This document shows, one piece after another, positions 1 through 6,748 of a DNA stretch of 11,352 nt (the stretch's first letter is position 1; every line of letters starts with the position of its first letter). Where the stretch lies: NCBI GenBank assembly GCA_027022775.1, contig JALVXO010000091.1:1-11352 (forward strand). The letters run 5' to 3'. The position numbers were made by a program, and so were the translations under genes. This DNA comes from Campylobacteraceae bacterium (GTDB lineage Bacteria > Campylobacterota > Campylobacteria > Campylobacterales > Sulfurovaceae). The notes beneath the pieces were generated by a model that did not search any database, was not told the origin of the DNA, and was given only the letters and a program-made list of their open reading frames with translations.

Positions 1-7
1 ATATTCG

Positions 8-32
8 TAGGTCGGGGTGTCCTCACCCCGAC
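8..32 (+). repeat. REP-like palindrome, copy 1
   Basis: The tetranucleotide GTAG overlaps the foot of a perfect 9-bp hairpin: arms GTCGGGGTG (11-19) and CACCCCGAC (24-32) with loop TCCT. It is much richer in G and C than the surrounding DNA. A GTAG foot plus a GC-rich hairpin is the layout of REP sequences handled by single-strand (Y1/RAYT) transposases. An inverted near-copy lies at 99-123. No transposase is in the window. The family assignment is an inference from structure. Confidence 0.75.
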
Positions 33-98
33 AATTTGATTTGGTTTTCGGGTATGGTTGTTTGGCAAAATAGAAGTTCTTGGTTACATAAACATAAT

Positions 99-123
99 GT
101 CGGGGTCGGGGACCCCGACCTAC
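99..123 (-). repeat. REP-like palindrome, inverted copy 2
   Basis: Read on the minus strand this begins GTAGGTCGGGGT, identical to the first 12 bases of the copy at 8-32. It forms a 9-bp hairpin with arms 99-107 (GTCGGGGTC) and 111-119 (GACCCCGAC) and a 3-nt loop. The two copies face each other about 66 bp apart, the arrangement called a BIME when it involves REPs. The unit lies downstream of the nos operon, where it could act on mRNA ends, but that role is not shown here. Confidence 0.75.
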
Positions 124-216
124 AGGGATGGTGTGCAAACGGGGGTCAGGGCTTAACTTTTAACTTTTGCTTTCTGCACCAAATTACCGAATATGTTTCT
201 TTGCTGGTTTCAAAAG

Positions 217-260
217 CCTTGGATTCCTGCTTTCGCTGGAGTAACAGGACGTTTTTTTTT
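217..260 (+). repeat. Degenerate palindrome followed by a T9 run
   Basis: The stretch around 223-240 (TTCCTGC, TTTC, GCTGGA) resembles the dispersed intergenic palindrome whose complete form reads roughly TTCCTGC-TTTC-GCAGGAA, here with a central mismatch. A second pairing, TCCTG (224-228) with CAGGA (245-249), is followed after two bases by nine Ts (252-260), so the block could act as a weak plus-strand terminator. No plus-strand gene is seen upstream. Family resemblance is from memory. Confidence 0.35.
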
Positions 261-285
261 AATCTATTTTATCTTTAACTTTTAA

Positions 286-747
286 TTACATATCCAGATA
301 CTGCATTAATCCTTTTGAGAGTTTATTAAATCTTAAAATTTTGCTGCCGCCGTTTTTGAACATAAACAGTTTGGCACTGTCGGCTGTTTCAAATGGGATT
401 AAATCGTCGCCGTGAGGTCCTACTATTCGGCTTCCAAAAATATAAAACGCTTTTTTTGCATCAATTTTGCGGCCGCTGATGTAATCTTGAACATACATTT
501 GCGTAATATTGCCATCTATTAATTTATGCTTTTGAAAATAAGGCTGGTGAAAATAGACAGTCATCATCGATTTTACCGATACAAAATATGCTGTTTTGCC
601 GCTGCTTAATTTAGCCTCGGTTACCCATTTTGGATACTTTTTAAGCGGCAGCTGATAAACCGGGTCGGTAGCGTTATTCTCGCTTATTTTAATCTCTCCG
701 GCAATTGCTGCAATACAGATAAGCAGAAGCAGTATTAATCTTTTCAT
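286..747 (-). CDS. NosL-like periplasmic protein lacking the Cys/Met copper motif
   Basis: Protein of 153 residues. The ATG at 747 is chosen over an upstream TTG (765) because AAGGAG sits 5 nt before it. A signal peptide is visible (about residues 1-17, cleavage near AIAG), without a lipobox. The rest resembles the NosL family: KKYPKW (36-41), a D-x-x-SGRKIDAKKAFY stretch (88-102, sharing IDAKKA with the NosL encoded at 1598-2065), GPHGDDLIPF (110-119) and KILRF (136-140). The usual MCxMF or MCxxC copper motif before KYP is absent: the aligned stretch is VYQLPL and the mature protein has no cysteine. It lies 26 bp after nosY, as the last operon gene. It may be a copper-chaperone paralogue using other ligands (His, Met) or a scaffold partner for NosD/F/Y. 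Membership of the NosL family is fairly firm; function is unknown. Confidence 0.8.
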   Translation of the reverse strand: MKRLILLLLICIAAIAGEIKISENNATDPVYQLPLKKYPKWVTEAKLSSGKTAYFVSVKSMMTVYFHQPYFQKHKLIDGNITQMYVQDYISGRKIDAKKAFYIFGSRIVGPHGDDLIPFETADSAKLFMFKNGGSKILRFNKLSKGLMQYLDM

Positions 748-773
748 TTTTTCTCCTTTTTGCAAAATTTGGA

Positions 774-1601
774 TTATAACAAATCCCGTTTTTTAAACGC
801 TATATATCCAAAGAGTGCAAACACTCCCCCAACTGCCACTGGGTAAACCACAGCATAAATTATTAGCAAATTTCTTCCTAAACTGTCCAAAAGGTAGTAA
901 GCCACGGGCCCAATTACTGTTAATTCCGGGTCAAAAAGGCTGATTGCGCCTATTCTAAAAACCTCGATGGGGTTTAGCATTGCCAAAGCCAGTATAATTT
1001 TATCATCTAGCCTGTTTTGAAGCATAAGCCCAATCAGTGCAATATCTATAAAAGCCAAAAGCAGTATCCATACAGAAAAAGAGCTGCCAAGAGCTATATC
1101 TGTCGATTTTACAACAGAAGAGATAAAAAAAGCTATCCCCAAAAAGGTAAAGCATAAAGCAAAAATCAAAACCGTATAGAGTAAAATCAATCCCCACGGC
1201 AGGCTGCCGCCTTTTATTAATCCAAATATTACCCCCATTAAAAGGGCAAAAAACACAGGCAAAAAGACAGTCACAAAGCGCCCCGCCATTTTGCCCCAGT
1301 AGTAACTTTTAAGCGAAACTGGAAAAGAGAGCATATACTCCAATATATGGCTCTCTCTGTCTCCAGCAATCGATTTTACCGTTGTTATAAGTATAAAAAT
1401 AGGCAAAATAATTATTGTTATCTGTATAAAAATAAGCAACATTCTGCTAAGCCCGGTAAAACCCATAACCACTGCATCTGAAACGCCGGTAATGAAAAAA
1501 AGAGCCATTAAACCGCCAAAAACAAAACTGTAAACATAAAACCATTTGGAGCGAAGCGACTCTTTTATATCCAAATAAGCAATCAGCGCCAGATTTTTCA
1601 T
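774..1601 (-). CDS. nosY: ABC transporter permease NosY
   Basis: Protein of 275 residues, the usual NosY length, with about six membrane helices (near residues 22-40, 53-75, 107-130, 136-162, 168-192 and 248-268). The loop VKSIAGDRESHILEYMLSFP (75-94) is typical of the ABC-2 type permeases to which NosY belongs. NosY dimerises with two NosF ATPases and carries NosD on its periplasmic face; the complex powers maturation of the CuZ centre of NosZ, with copper handed over by NosL. The start codon overlaps the nosL stop as ATGA (1598-1601). The order here is F-L-Y rather than F-Y-L. Nothing looks broken. Confidence 0.93.
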   Translation of the reverse strand: MKNLALIAYLDIKESLRSKWFYVYSFVFGGLMALFFITGVSDAVVMGFTGLSRMLLIFIQITIIILPIFILITTVKSIAGDRESHILEYMLSFPVSLKSYYWGKMAGRFVTVFLPVFFALLMGVIFGLIKGGSLPWGLILLYTVLIFALCFTFLGIAFFISSVVKSTDIALGSSFSVWILLLAFIDIALIGLMLQNRLDDKIILALAMLNPIEVFRIGAISLFDPELTVIGPVAYYLLDSLGRNLLIIYAVVYPVAVGGVFALFGYIAFKKRDLL

Positions 1602-2065
1602 TGCGACTTTACCTTTTGGGTGTTTAACTTCTCTATTTCAAAAACCATTTTTGCCACCTCTTTAAAGGTTAAGGTGTGATGGTTTTTTGGGACTGTCTCT
1701 TTTGTATAAGCAGCAAAGCCGTAAGCCATAGGCGTTATTGAATCATCTGTGTAAACAGCTTTTTTGGCATCTATCCACTTTCCTGTTTTTGCATCTGTTA
1801 TCCACAGTTTTATATTTTTATCTATGGGTATACTATTCTCATTCAGCCAAAGCACTGCACATCCGATATCATCAAATTTATACACCTTGCCGCTTTTTAA
1901 ATCTATCGCTTCTACAGCAAATTTGCGCTCGCTTATTGCCATTTTGCACCTTTCGCACATATCCCTGTCCCAGTGCATTTTTGCAACGGCATCTTTAGGT
2001 TTGCTTTCGCAGCCGTAATTTAAAAAAAGCCCTGCAAGCAGTAAAACAATTTTAAACAGTCTCAT
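1598..2065 (-). CDS. nosL: NosL copper chaperone (outer-membrane or periplasmic lipoprotein)
   Basis: Protein of 155 residues. I place the start at the ATG at 2065, not the in-frame ATG at 2080, because AGAGG lies about 7 nt before 2065 and this start falls 1 bp past the nosF stop. A lipoprotein signal ends LNYGC with lipidated Cys19. The mature part has the NosL motif MCERCKM (36-42), IDAKKA (98-103) and a TPMAYGFAAY stretch (111-120). In characterised NosL proteins Cu(I) is bound by sulphur ligands from such Cys/Met motifs and passed to NosD/NosFY for CuZ assembly. It overlaps nosY by 4 bp. A second NosL-type gene without the motif ends the operon. Confidence 0.93.
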   Translation of the reverse strand: MRLFKIVLLLAGLFLNYGCESKPKDAVAKMHWDRDMCERCKMAISERKFAVEAIDLKSGKVYKFDDIGCAVLWLNENSIPIDKNIKLWITDAKTGKWIDAKKAVYTDDSITPMAYGFAAYTKETVPKNHHTLTFKEVAKMVFEIEKLNTQKVKSQ

Positions 2066-2066
2066 T

Positions 2067-2708
2067 TTACAGCCTCTCATCTTCTACTATTTTACCAAGC
2101 TCCATATATATTTTTCTATTTATCAGCCCTTCTATTTCATCCAATCTATGGGTAATATATATGGTAGAGCACTCTCTGTTTATTCCGCTTAAGAGTTCAT
2201 AAAACTGCTTTCTTCCCTTTGGATCCAAATTGGCAGTAGGCTCATCAAAAATCAAAAGTTTGCTTTTTTTAGAGAGGGCTATGGCAATCAAAAGTTTCTG
2301 TTTCATTCCTCCAGAGAGTTTAAAAAAAGGCTTATTAAGATTGGCTTTTAAGTTTAAATCCATCTTTTTAGCCTCTTTAACAATCGCCTCTTTTGGAATG
2401 CCAGAACTTTTACTCACATATTTTAAAAGTTCTTCTATATTAAGCTTAATAGGCGGCGGCAGCTGCGGAATAAAACTGATGCCGCCCAAAACCTCAACTC
2501 TGCTCTTTATTGGATTTTTGCCAAAAACTTCCAAACTGCCCCCGTCAAGTTTGTAAAAACCCAAAATTGCACGCACTAGCGTGGTTTTGCCTGCACCGTT
2601 TGGGCCCATTAAGGCAACCCTGTCGCCGCTTTTTAAATTAAAGCTTATATGGTCTAAAACATATTCGCGCATAAATTTTTTTGATATATTTTTTGCTTTA
2701 ATTATCAT
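2067..2708 (-). CDS. nosF: ABC transporter ATPase NosF
   Basis: Protein of 213 residues with all ABC ATPase motifs: Walker A GPNGAGKT (35-42), Q-loop Q82, signature LSGGM (131-135), Walker B LLIFDEP (151-157) and the switch histidine H187. NosF hydrolyses ATP in the cytoplasm to drive the NosY/NosD complex that matures CuZ of NosZ. It is short: many proteobacterial NosF proteins are near 300 residues, and this one stops soon after the H-loop, so it lacks the C-terminal extension. The stop codon is intact and is followed directly by nosL, so this looks like the natural length, not a truncation. The start overlaps the nosH stop as ATGA. Confidence 0.94.
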   Translation of the reverse strand: MIIKAKNISKKFMREYVLDHISFNLKSGDRVALMGPNGAGKTTLVRAILGFYKLDGGSLEVFGKNPIKSRVEVLGGISFIPQLPPPIKLNIEELLKYVSKSSGIPKEAIVKEAKKMDLNLKANLNKPFFKLSGGMKQKLLIAIALSKKSKLLIFDEPTANLDPKGRKQFYELLSGINRECSTIYITHRLDEIEGLINRKIYMELGKIVEDERL

Positions 2709-3616
2709 ACCAAATCTTTCAGCCTAAATTCGTAATTGTAAGCATCTGTATGGCACACATCGAAGCATCTGCCGCAAAGCGTGCAATCCCCGTTAACCAC
2801 AAGCTGGGTTTTTATCCCTTTCTCTTGCCGCTCTTTGTCATATTTTGGTTTTGTAAATTCTAAAACATGCTCTTCGAAACAGGCTGCAAGGCAGGCGCCG
2901 CAATGGTCGCACTTTTCCATATCCCACTTAACTTTGGTCATGCTTACCCAGCCGATTAAATTGTAAGTTGTTCCCACAGGACAGATATATTTGCACCACA
3001 TACGGCGCGAAAAGAAAATTTCAAAAAACAGAACAACAAAAACCCACACAACCGCCAAACTCCACCCGTAAACTATAAAACGGCTAAAAATACCGATTGG
3101 ATTAATAACTTCAAAAATCAAATAACCGTCAAGTGCAGCGGCAGTCAAAAAAACAGCCCAAAAGAAAAAGCGTATATTCGGATTAAATTTTCTCTCTTTA
3201 ATAATTTTTTTGCGCACAAGTTTTAAATGTATATGCTCCCCGATTTCACTTAATAAACCGTAAGGGCATACCCATGCACAGTAAGCTTTTCCGCCTACTA
3301 GAAAATAAAAAGCAACAAGCGTAAGAGAGCCTATAATCACATTGGTGTGTATATGGTGTTTTGCTGCAAAAATTTCAAGCGCTGTAAAAGGGTCGATTAA
3401 ATGAAACCCCAGCAGTCTTGAGCCATTCATTGTACCCTCTAAAAACTGTATATCAATAAAAAACGATAAGAAAAAGAGCAAATTGATTACAATTATAGAG
3501 AGCCAGCGCCAGGCACGGATAGTCGGACGCAATTTGCCTTTTTTGGTTCTGTAGTAAAAAGTCGAAAAAAACGGGCTGTTTAAAATCTCTCTTACACTTT
3601 TTCCATATCTATCCAT
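2705..3616 (-). CDS. nosH: NapH-type Fe-S membrane protein NosH (quinol dehydrogenase subunit)
   Basis: Protein of 303 residues. Membrane helices fall near 38-57, 92-108, 149-168 and 182-202. Two CxxxCP motifs (C113/C117 and C208/C212) follow membrane segments, as in NapH. A C-terminal cytoplasmic ferredoxin part has two 4Fe-4S motifs (C236, C239, C242, C246 and C278, C281, C284, C288). With NosG it should form a menaquinol dehydrogenase feeding periplasmic cytochromes c for N2O reduction, the role taken by NosR in other bacteria. AAGGAG lies 9 nt before the ATG at 3616. A hairpin at 3636-3655 lies in the short gap after nosC2. NapH itself is the main alternative, but no napA or napB is present and the nos context decides. 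Confidence 0.92.
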   Translation of the reverse strand: MDRYGKSVREILNSPFFSTFYYRTKKGKLRPTIRAWRWLSIIVINLLFFLSFFIDIQFLEGTMNGSRLLGFHLIDPFTALEIFAAKHHIHTNVIIGSLTLVAFYFLVGGKAYCAWVCPYGLLSEIGEHIHLKLVRKKIIKERKFNPNIRFFFWAVFLTAAALDGYLIFEVINPIGIFSRFIVYGWSLAVVWVFVVLFFEIFFSRRMWCKYICPVGTTYNLIGWVSMTKVKWDMEKCDHCGACLAACFEEHVLEFTKPKYDKERQEKGIKTQLVVNGDCTLCGRCFDVCHTDAYNYEFRLKDLV

Positions 3617-3635
3617 AATTTTCTCCTTTGTGCCG

Positions 3636-3655
3636 GCTGTTAGTTGGCTAACAGC
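3636..3655 (-). other. Intercistronic hairpin between nosC2 and nosH
   Basis: A perfect 8-bp stem (GCTGTTAG at 3636-3643 with CTAACAGC at 3648-3655) and a 4-nt loop fill most of the 44-nt gap between the nosC2 stop and the nosH start. No T-run follows, so it is not a classical terminator. It could mark an mRNA processing or 3'-end protection site between two parts of the operon. Confidence 0.6.
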
Positions 3656-3660
3656 TATTT

Positions 3661-4191
3661 CTAGTTACCGCCGGCTTTTTCAAGTTTCTCTTTAAAGGTG
3701 GCAATTTCTGCTGCCAAATCTTCTAACTGCTTATCATTTAAATTCCCAAGCAATCCATACATTACATAATTTTTACGCTTTCCGCTTTTAAAATCTTTTA
3801 ATGCAGTTAAAATATAATCTTTATCTTTGCCGATTAATTTAGGTCCTATAATCCCCTCTCCAACATTGCCGTGGCAAGAGGCGCAGTTTTTCTTATACAG
3901 CGGGCTTGTTTTAAATGCCGCGAGGTTTCCGGCTTTCTCTTTAAGCGCTTTTAATTTCTGTGCCGCTTCATCTTGCGGCTCCTCTTTTTTAACCGCAGCG
4001 GCCTGGGTTTTGCTTTGAGATGCCGAACTGTTTGGATGGGTTTGGACTTTTATTTTTGCATCTTCCATTGCGGTCTCTTTAATAAGCTTGGCAATATTGT
4101 CAAATTTATTCACTTCTTTGTCTAAATTTGCCATATAAACTATTGCCCATATCGATAAAACTGTTGCGACGCCTGCTATTATGTGTCTCAT
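3661..4191 (-). CDS. nosC2: Membrane-anchored monohaem cytochrome c NosC2
   Basis: Protein of 176 residues. An N-terminal hydrophobic stretch (3-20) is followed by charged residues with no clear cleavage site, so it is likely an uncleaved anchor. A charged, Ala/Lys/Glu-rich linker (about 30-90) leads to a class I cytochrome c domain with haem motif CASCH (103-107), GPKLIG after it and M144 as likely axial ligand. It probably passes electrons from NosG/NosH to NosZ together with NosC1; both share the GP-x-L-x-GKD stretch and a C-terminal amphipathic helix and look like paralogues. The start overlaps the nosC1 stop as ATGA, with GAGAGG just upstream. The C1/C2 labels follow gene order in the Wolinella-type cluster. 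Confidence 0.88.
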   Translation of the reverse strand: MRHIIAGVATVLSIWAIVYMANLDKEVNKFDNIAKLIKETAMEDAKIKVQTHPNSSASQSKTQAAAVKKEEPQDEAAQKLKALKEKAGNLAAFKTSPLYKKNCASCHGNVGEGIIGPKLIGKDKDYILTALKDFKSGKRKNYVMYGLLGNLNDKQLEDLAAEIATFKEKLEKAGGN

Positions 4192-4748
4192 TTTCCTCTC
4201 CTCATTTTAAGTATCTCTTTGTTGAAATTTGCAATCTCTTTAGCAATTGCTTTTAATTTGTCATTCTCTATTTTATTAACCAGCTCCCTCATTAATACAT
4301 TCTTTTTTTCGCCGGTTTTAAAAGCAATTATTCTTTTATATATAAAATCGGCATCTTTGCCCAAAAGCGACGGGCCTATAACCCCGTTTGCATAATCATC
4401 GTGGCAGGGGGAGCACTTTATAATGTAATCTTTACTTAACCGTTTTATCATTAATGTTATTCTTACTTTCTCATAAGGCGAGCGGATATTAAGATAGGCA
4501 TCCAGCGTGGTTCTGCGGTTTTTTGTCTCATCTGTGCTGCTATTGTTCTCTTTATTGTAAGAGTAATAAAACTGTCCGCCGTCACTCTCTTTCTTTTTTT
4601 GCTCATTTTTGGTTTTAACTGCATCTTCTGTAACTTTAATTTCAGAAACAGATGCATTTTGCAACTCTTGCCCTTCGCTTTTTTTATCGCTGCCGCACCC
4701 TGTAAAAAAGAGAGTTAAAACCGCTGCTGCATAAACTATTTTACGCAT
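4188..4748 (-). CDS. nosC1: Lipoprotein monohaem cytochrome c NosC1
   Basis: Protein of 186 residues from the ATG at 4748, preferred over an in-frame ATG at 4793 because AAGGAG stands just before it and it follows the usual overlap with nosG. The signal peptide ends FFTGC, giving a lipidated Cys18. A polar, low-complexity linker (20-90) leads to a cytochrome c domain with CSPCH (112-116), GPSLLGKD (125-132) and M153 as probable axial ligand. It is likely an electron carrier between the NosG/NosH quinol dehydrogenase and NosZ. It overlaps nosG by 8 bp and nosC2 by 4 bp. One cytochrome on a lipid and the next on a helix suggests that the two work at different membrane sites or steps. Confidence 0.88.
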   Translation of the reverse strand: MRKIVYAAAVLTLFFTGCGSDKKSEGQELQNASVSEIKVTEDAVKTKNEQKKKESDGGQFYYSYNKENNSSTDETKNRRTTLDAYLNIRSPYEKVRITLMIKRLSKDYIIKCSPCHDDYANGVIGPSLLGKDADFIYKRIIAFKTGEKKNVLMRELVNKIENDKLKAIAKEIANFNKEILKMRRGK

Positions 4749-5526
4749 TTTTTGCTCCTTTATAAACCTGCTTGTAACTGGCGCGCGGCACAATATTTAA
4801 AACCTGTGTCGGGCAGAGCTCGACACAAACGCCGCAGCCTACGCAAGCCTCCCGTATCTGGGGCAGAAAGCCGCTTCCTTTTTTAACCATCCCGATTGCC
4901 AGCGAAGCATCAGGGGTATAAGGGCACATATCGGCGCAAATTGTGCACTCTTTGCCTCTGAATTTATCAAGTTTTTGCAGCACCTTTTTTTGCAACTCCT
5001 CTTTTTCGCTTTCGCTGCCGGTTAAAACAACTTTATGGCTTTCCCTCTCACTTTCAGAGATTGCTTTGGTATGTTCATAAATCCTATCTACGGCACTATC
5101 TGGCACTTTTTTATTTTTAAGAGCCAGGCATGCATTTTCATTTACAATTACTGCAACCCCCATCTGTATATACTTTAACTCATCTTTTTCGTGATCTAAA
5201 GCACCGGTTGGGCAAGCCAGTATACACGGAAAGGCCGAACATAAATAGCACCCTCTCTCCAAAGGCTCGATATAAGCCATTCCGACACTTGCACCGCCGC
5301 TAATATCTTCTAGTTTAATAGAGTCGTAAGGGCAAACCTGCAGACACTGCCCGCATTTAATGCAAAGCTTTAAAAAATCATCCTCTGGTACTGCTCCTGG
5401 GGGCCTTAAAAGCAGTTTATCAGACTTTAATTTAGGAGCAAAATATATGCCAGCTCCCGCAGCAAGCGCCAATATGCTTAATCCGCCTGCACTTTTTAAA
5501 AAGTTTCTTCTTTTTTTATCTTCCAT
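4741..5526 (-). CDS. nosG: NapG-type periplasmic ferredoxin NosG
   Basis: Protein of 261 residues with a twin-arginine type N-terminus (KKRRNFLKSAGG, residues 4-15) and a hydrophobic stretch to about 30, so a folded Fe-S protein exported by Tat. Four 4Fe-4S motifs are visible: C55/58/61/65; C93/96/101/105; C133 with C194/197/201; and C228/231/234/238. It should pair with NosH to oxidise menaquinol and reduce NosC1/C2. The third motif is odd: in NapG its first Cys lies only a few residues before the CxxC, whereas here about 60 mostly charged residues (134-193) intervene. GGGAGG lies about 9 nt before the ATG. It overlaps nosD by 11 bp and nosC1 by 8 bp. Confidence 0.92.
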   Translation of the reverse strand: MEDKKRRNFLKSAGGLSILALAAGAGIYFAPKLKSDKLLLRPPGAVPEDDFLKLCIKCGQCLQVCPYDSIKLEDISGGASVGMAYIEPLERGCYLCSAFPCILACPTGALDHEKDELKYIQMGVAVIVNENACLALKNKKVPDSAVDRIYEHTKAISESERESHKVVLTGSESEKEELQKKVLQKLDKFRGKECTICADMCPYTPDASLAIGMVKKGSGFLPQIREACVGCGVCVELCPTQVLNIVPRASYKQVYKGAKNA

Positions 5527-6736
5527 AACTGTTATCCTCCCTCATTTTGGGGTGTTTATCTGTAAGCAGCACAACCGGTTCTGAAATCGGAGCCACTTTT
5601 GCAATAAAATTGAGTATCGAAATCACAGGGGAACCGTAAAAAAATTTGGTATTAGGCTTTAACATCCACATTTTATCTGCATAATAGTAAACTTTGTGCG
5701 GCGTGTCGCCTATACCGTCGCCATCTTTATCGAACCCCTCATAACTATCCCAGTAATTACCATCCCACTCATTTAATGCAACTTTTGTATTGTAAGAGTC
5801 ATTTACCACACTTTCGATATTTCCTTTGATAATATTGCCTTTAAATACATTGTGCAGGCTTAATGAGTGGAAATGGACACCTTCGCTGTTGTAAAGGATT
5901 AAATTGTTATAAATGTAATTTTTTGTTCCAGGCTCATAGGGAGACCTATCGATGTACAGTCCCCTGGCATTGTATAAAATTTTATTGTTTTTAATTGTAT
6001 AATTTGAGCAGTCTTTGAGCCCTATTCCCAAACCGGTTGTTCCAACAGAGTTTTGCACCACATTGCCTGTTGCAATTGAATCTTTTGAATACATAAAAAA
6101 TATGCCCACACTGTTGTGTTTAAAGGTGTTGTTTTTTACAATATTTCTGCCTGTATACATAAAATGCAAAGAGTATCTGCCATACTCTCCATAATTTTCT
6201 GCAATCAAATTTCCATGCGAATACCAAACCACAAAATCGCGCGATTTGCTTATGCGGTTTCGTGTTAAGATATTGTCATTGCTATACCACAGCCGTATCG
6301 CATCGCCTCTTAACCCAAGCTCAAAAGGTTTTGAAGTGATATAATTTCCGCTTATGTTAGAGTCGCTAACCTGCTGCAAATCAATTCCAAAAAGAGCATC
6401 TCTAATACGGCAGTTTATAACGTTGCAGTGAGCAGCATTTTTAATTGCCACTCCGGCATCAACCCTTTCATGTTCTGAACCGCTGTGCTCTATTGTTAAA
6501 TTTTTTATAGTCACATAAGAGCTTTTTACCGTTACAACTGTCCCTTTGCCATCGCCCCTGATTACCGTATCTCTGCCGCGCCCTTCTAAAATAAGCGGTT
6601 TGTTAATTACAATATTCCCTTTAAAAACACCTTTGGGAAGTTGCAGTTTAGAACCGCTTTTTGCTTTGTTTATAACATCTTGCAAACTGTTTGCACAGGC
6701 AAAAAGTGCAAAAAAGAGCGCAACCAAAAGCCTCAT
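5516..6736 (-). CDS. nosD: Copper-maturation beta-helix protein NosD
   Basis: Protein of 406 residues. A Sec signal peptide (about 1-17, cleaved after ACANS or just before) leads to a right-handed beta-helix of repeating N-x-I/V and G-I/L-x-L units (about 20-320), the CASH/NosD fold. The conserved NosD C-terminal block NEWDGNYWDSYEG (322-334) and DKDGDGIGDTP (336-346) is present. NosD sits in the periplasm on NosF2Y2 and takes Cu from NosL for insertion into the CuZ site of apo-NosZ. It starts 12 bp after the nosB stop with GGAGCAAGG before the ATG, and overlaps nosG by 11 bp. No defect is seen. Confidence 0.95.
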   Translation of the reverse strand: MRLLVALFFALFACANSLQDVINKAKSGSKLQLPKGVFKGNIVINKPLILEGRGRDTVIRGDGKGTVVTVKSSYVTIKNLTIEHSGSEHERVDAGVAIKNAAHCNVINCRIRDALFGIDLQQVSDSNISGNYITSKPFELGLRGDAIRLWYSNDNILTRNRISKSRDFVVWYSHGNLIAENYGEYGRYSLHFMYTGRNIVKNNTFKHNSVGIFFMYSKDSIATGNVVQNSVGTTGLGIGLKDCSNYTIKNNKILYNARGLYIDRSPYEPGTKNYIYNNLILYNSEGVHFHSLSLHNVFKGNIIKGNIESVVNDSYNTKVALNEWDGNYWDSYEGFDKDGDGIGDTPHKVYYYADKMWMLKPNTKFFYGSPVISILNFIAKVAPISEPVVLLTDKHPKMREDNSYGR

Positions 6737-6748
6737 ACCTTGCTCCGT

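Noticed and set aside
36..278. Open frame of 80 codons on the plus strand
   Set aside because: It runs through the REP-like palindrome and the T9 run, and no family is recognised; it is most likely noise.
1..285. CRISPR-like repeat array
   Set aside because: There are only two inverted palindromes with no regular spacers.
2230..2556. Plus-strand open frame of 108 codons inside nosF
   Set aside because: It is antisense to the ABC ATPase motifs and has no supporting signal.
2705..5526. nosH and nosG as napH and napG of a nitrate reductase operon
   Set aside because: No napA, napB or other nap gene is present, and both sit inside an otherwise complete nos cluster.
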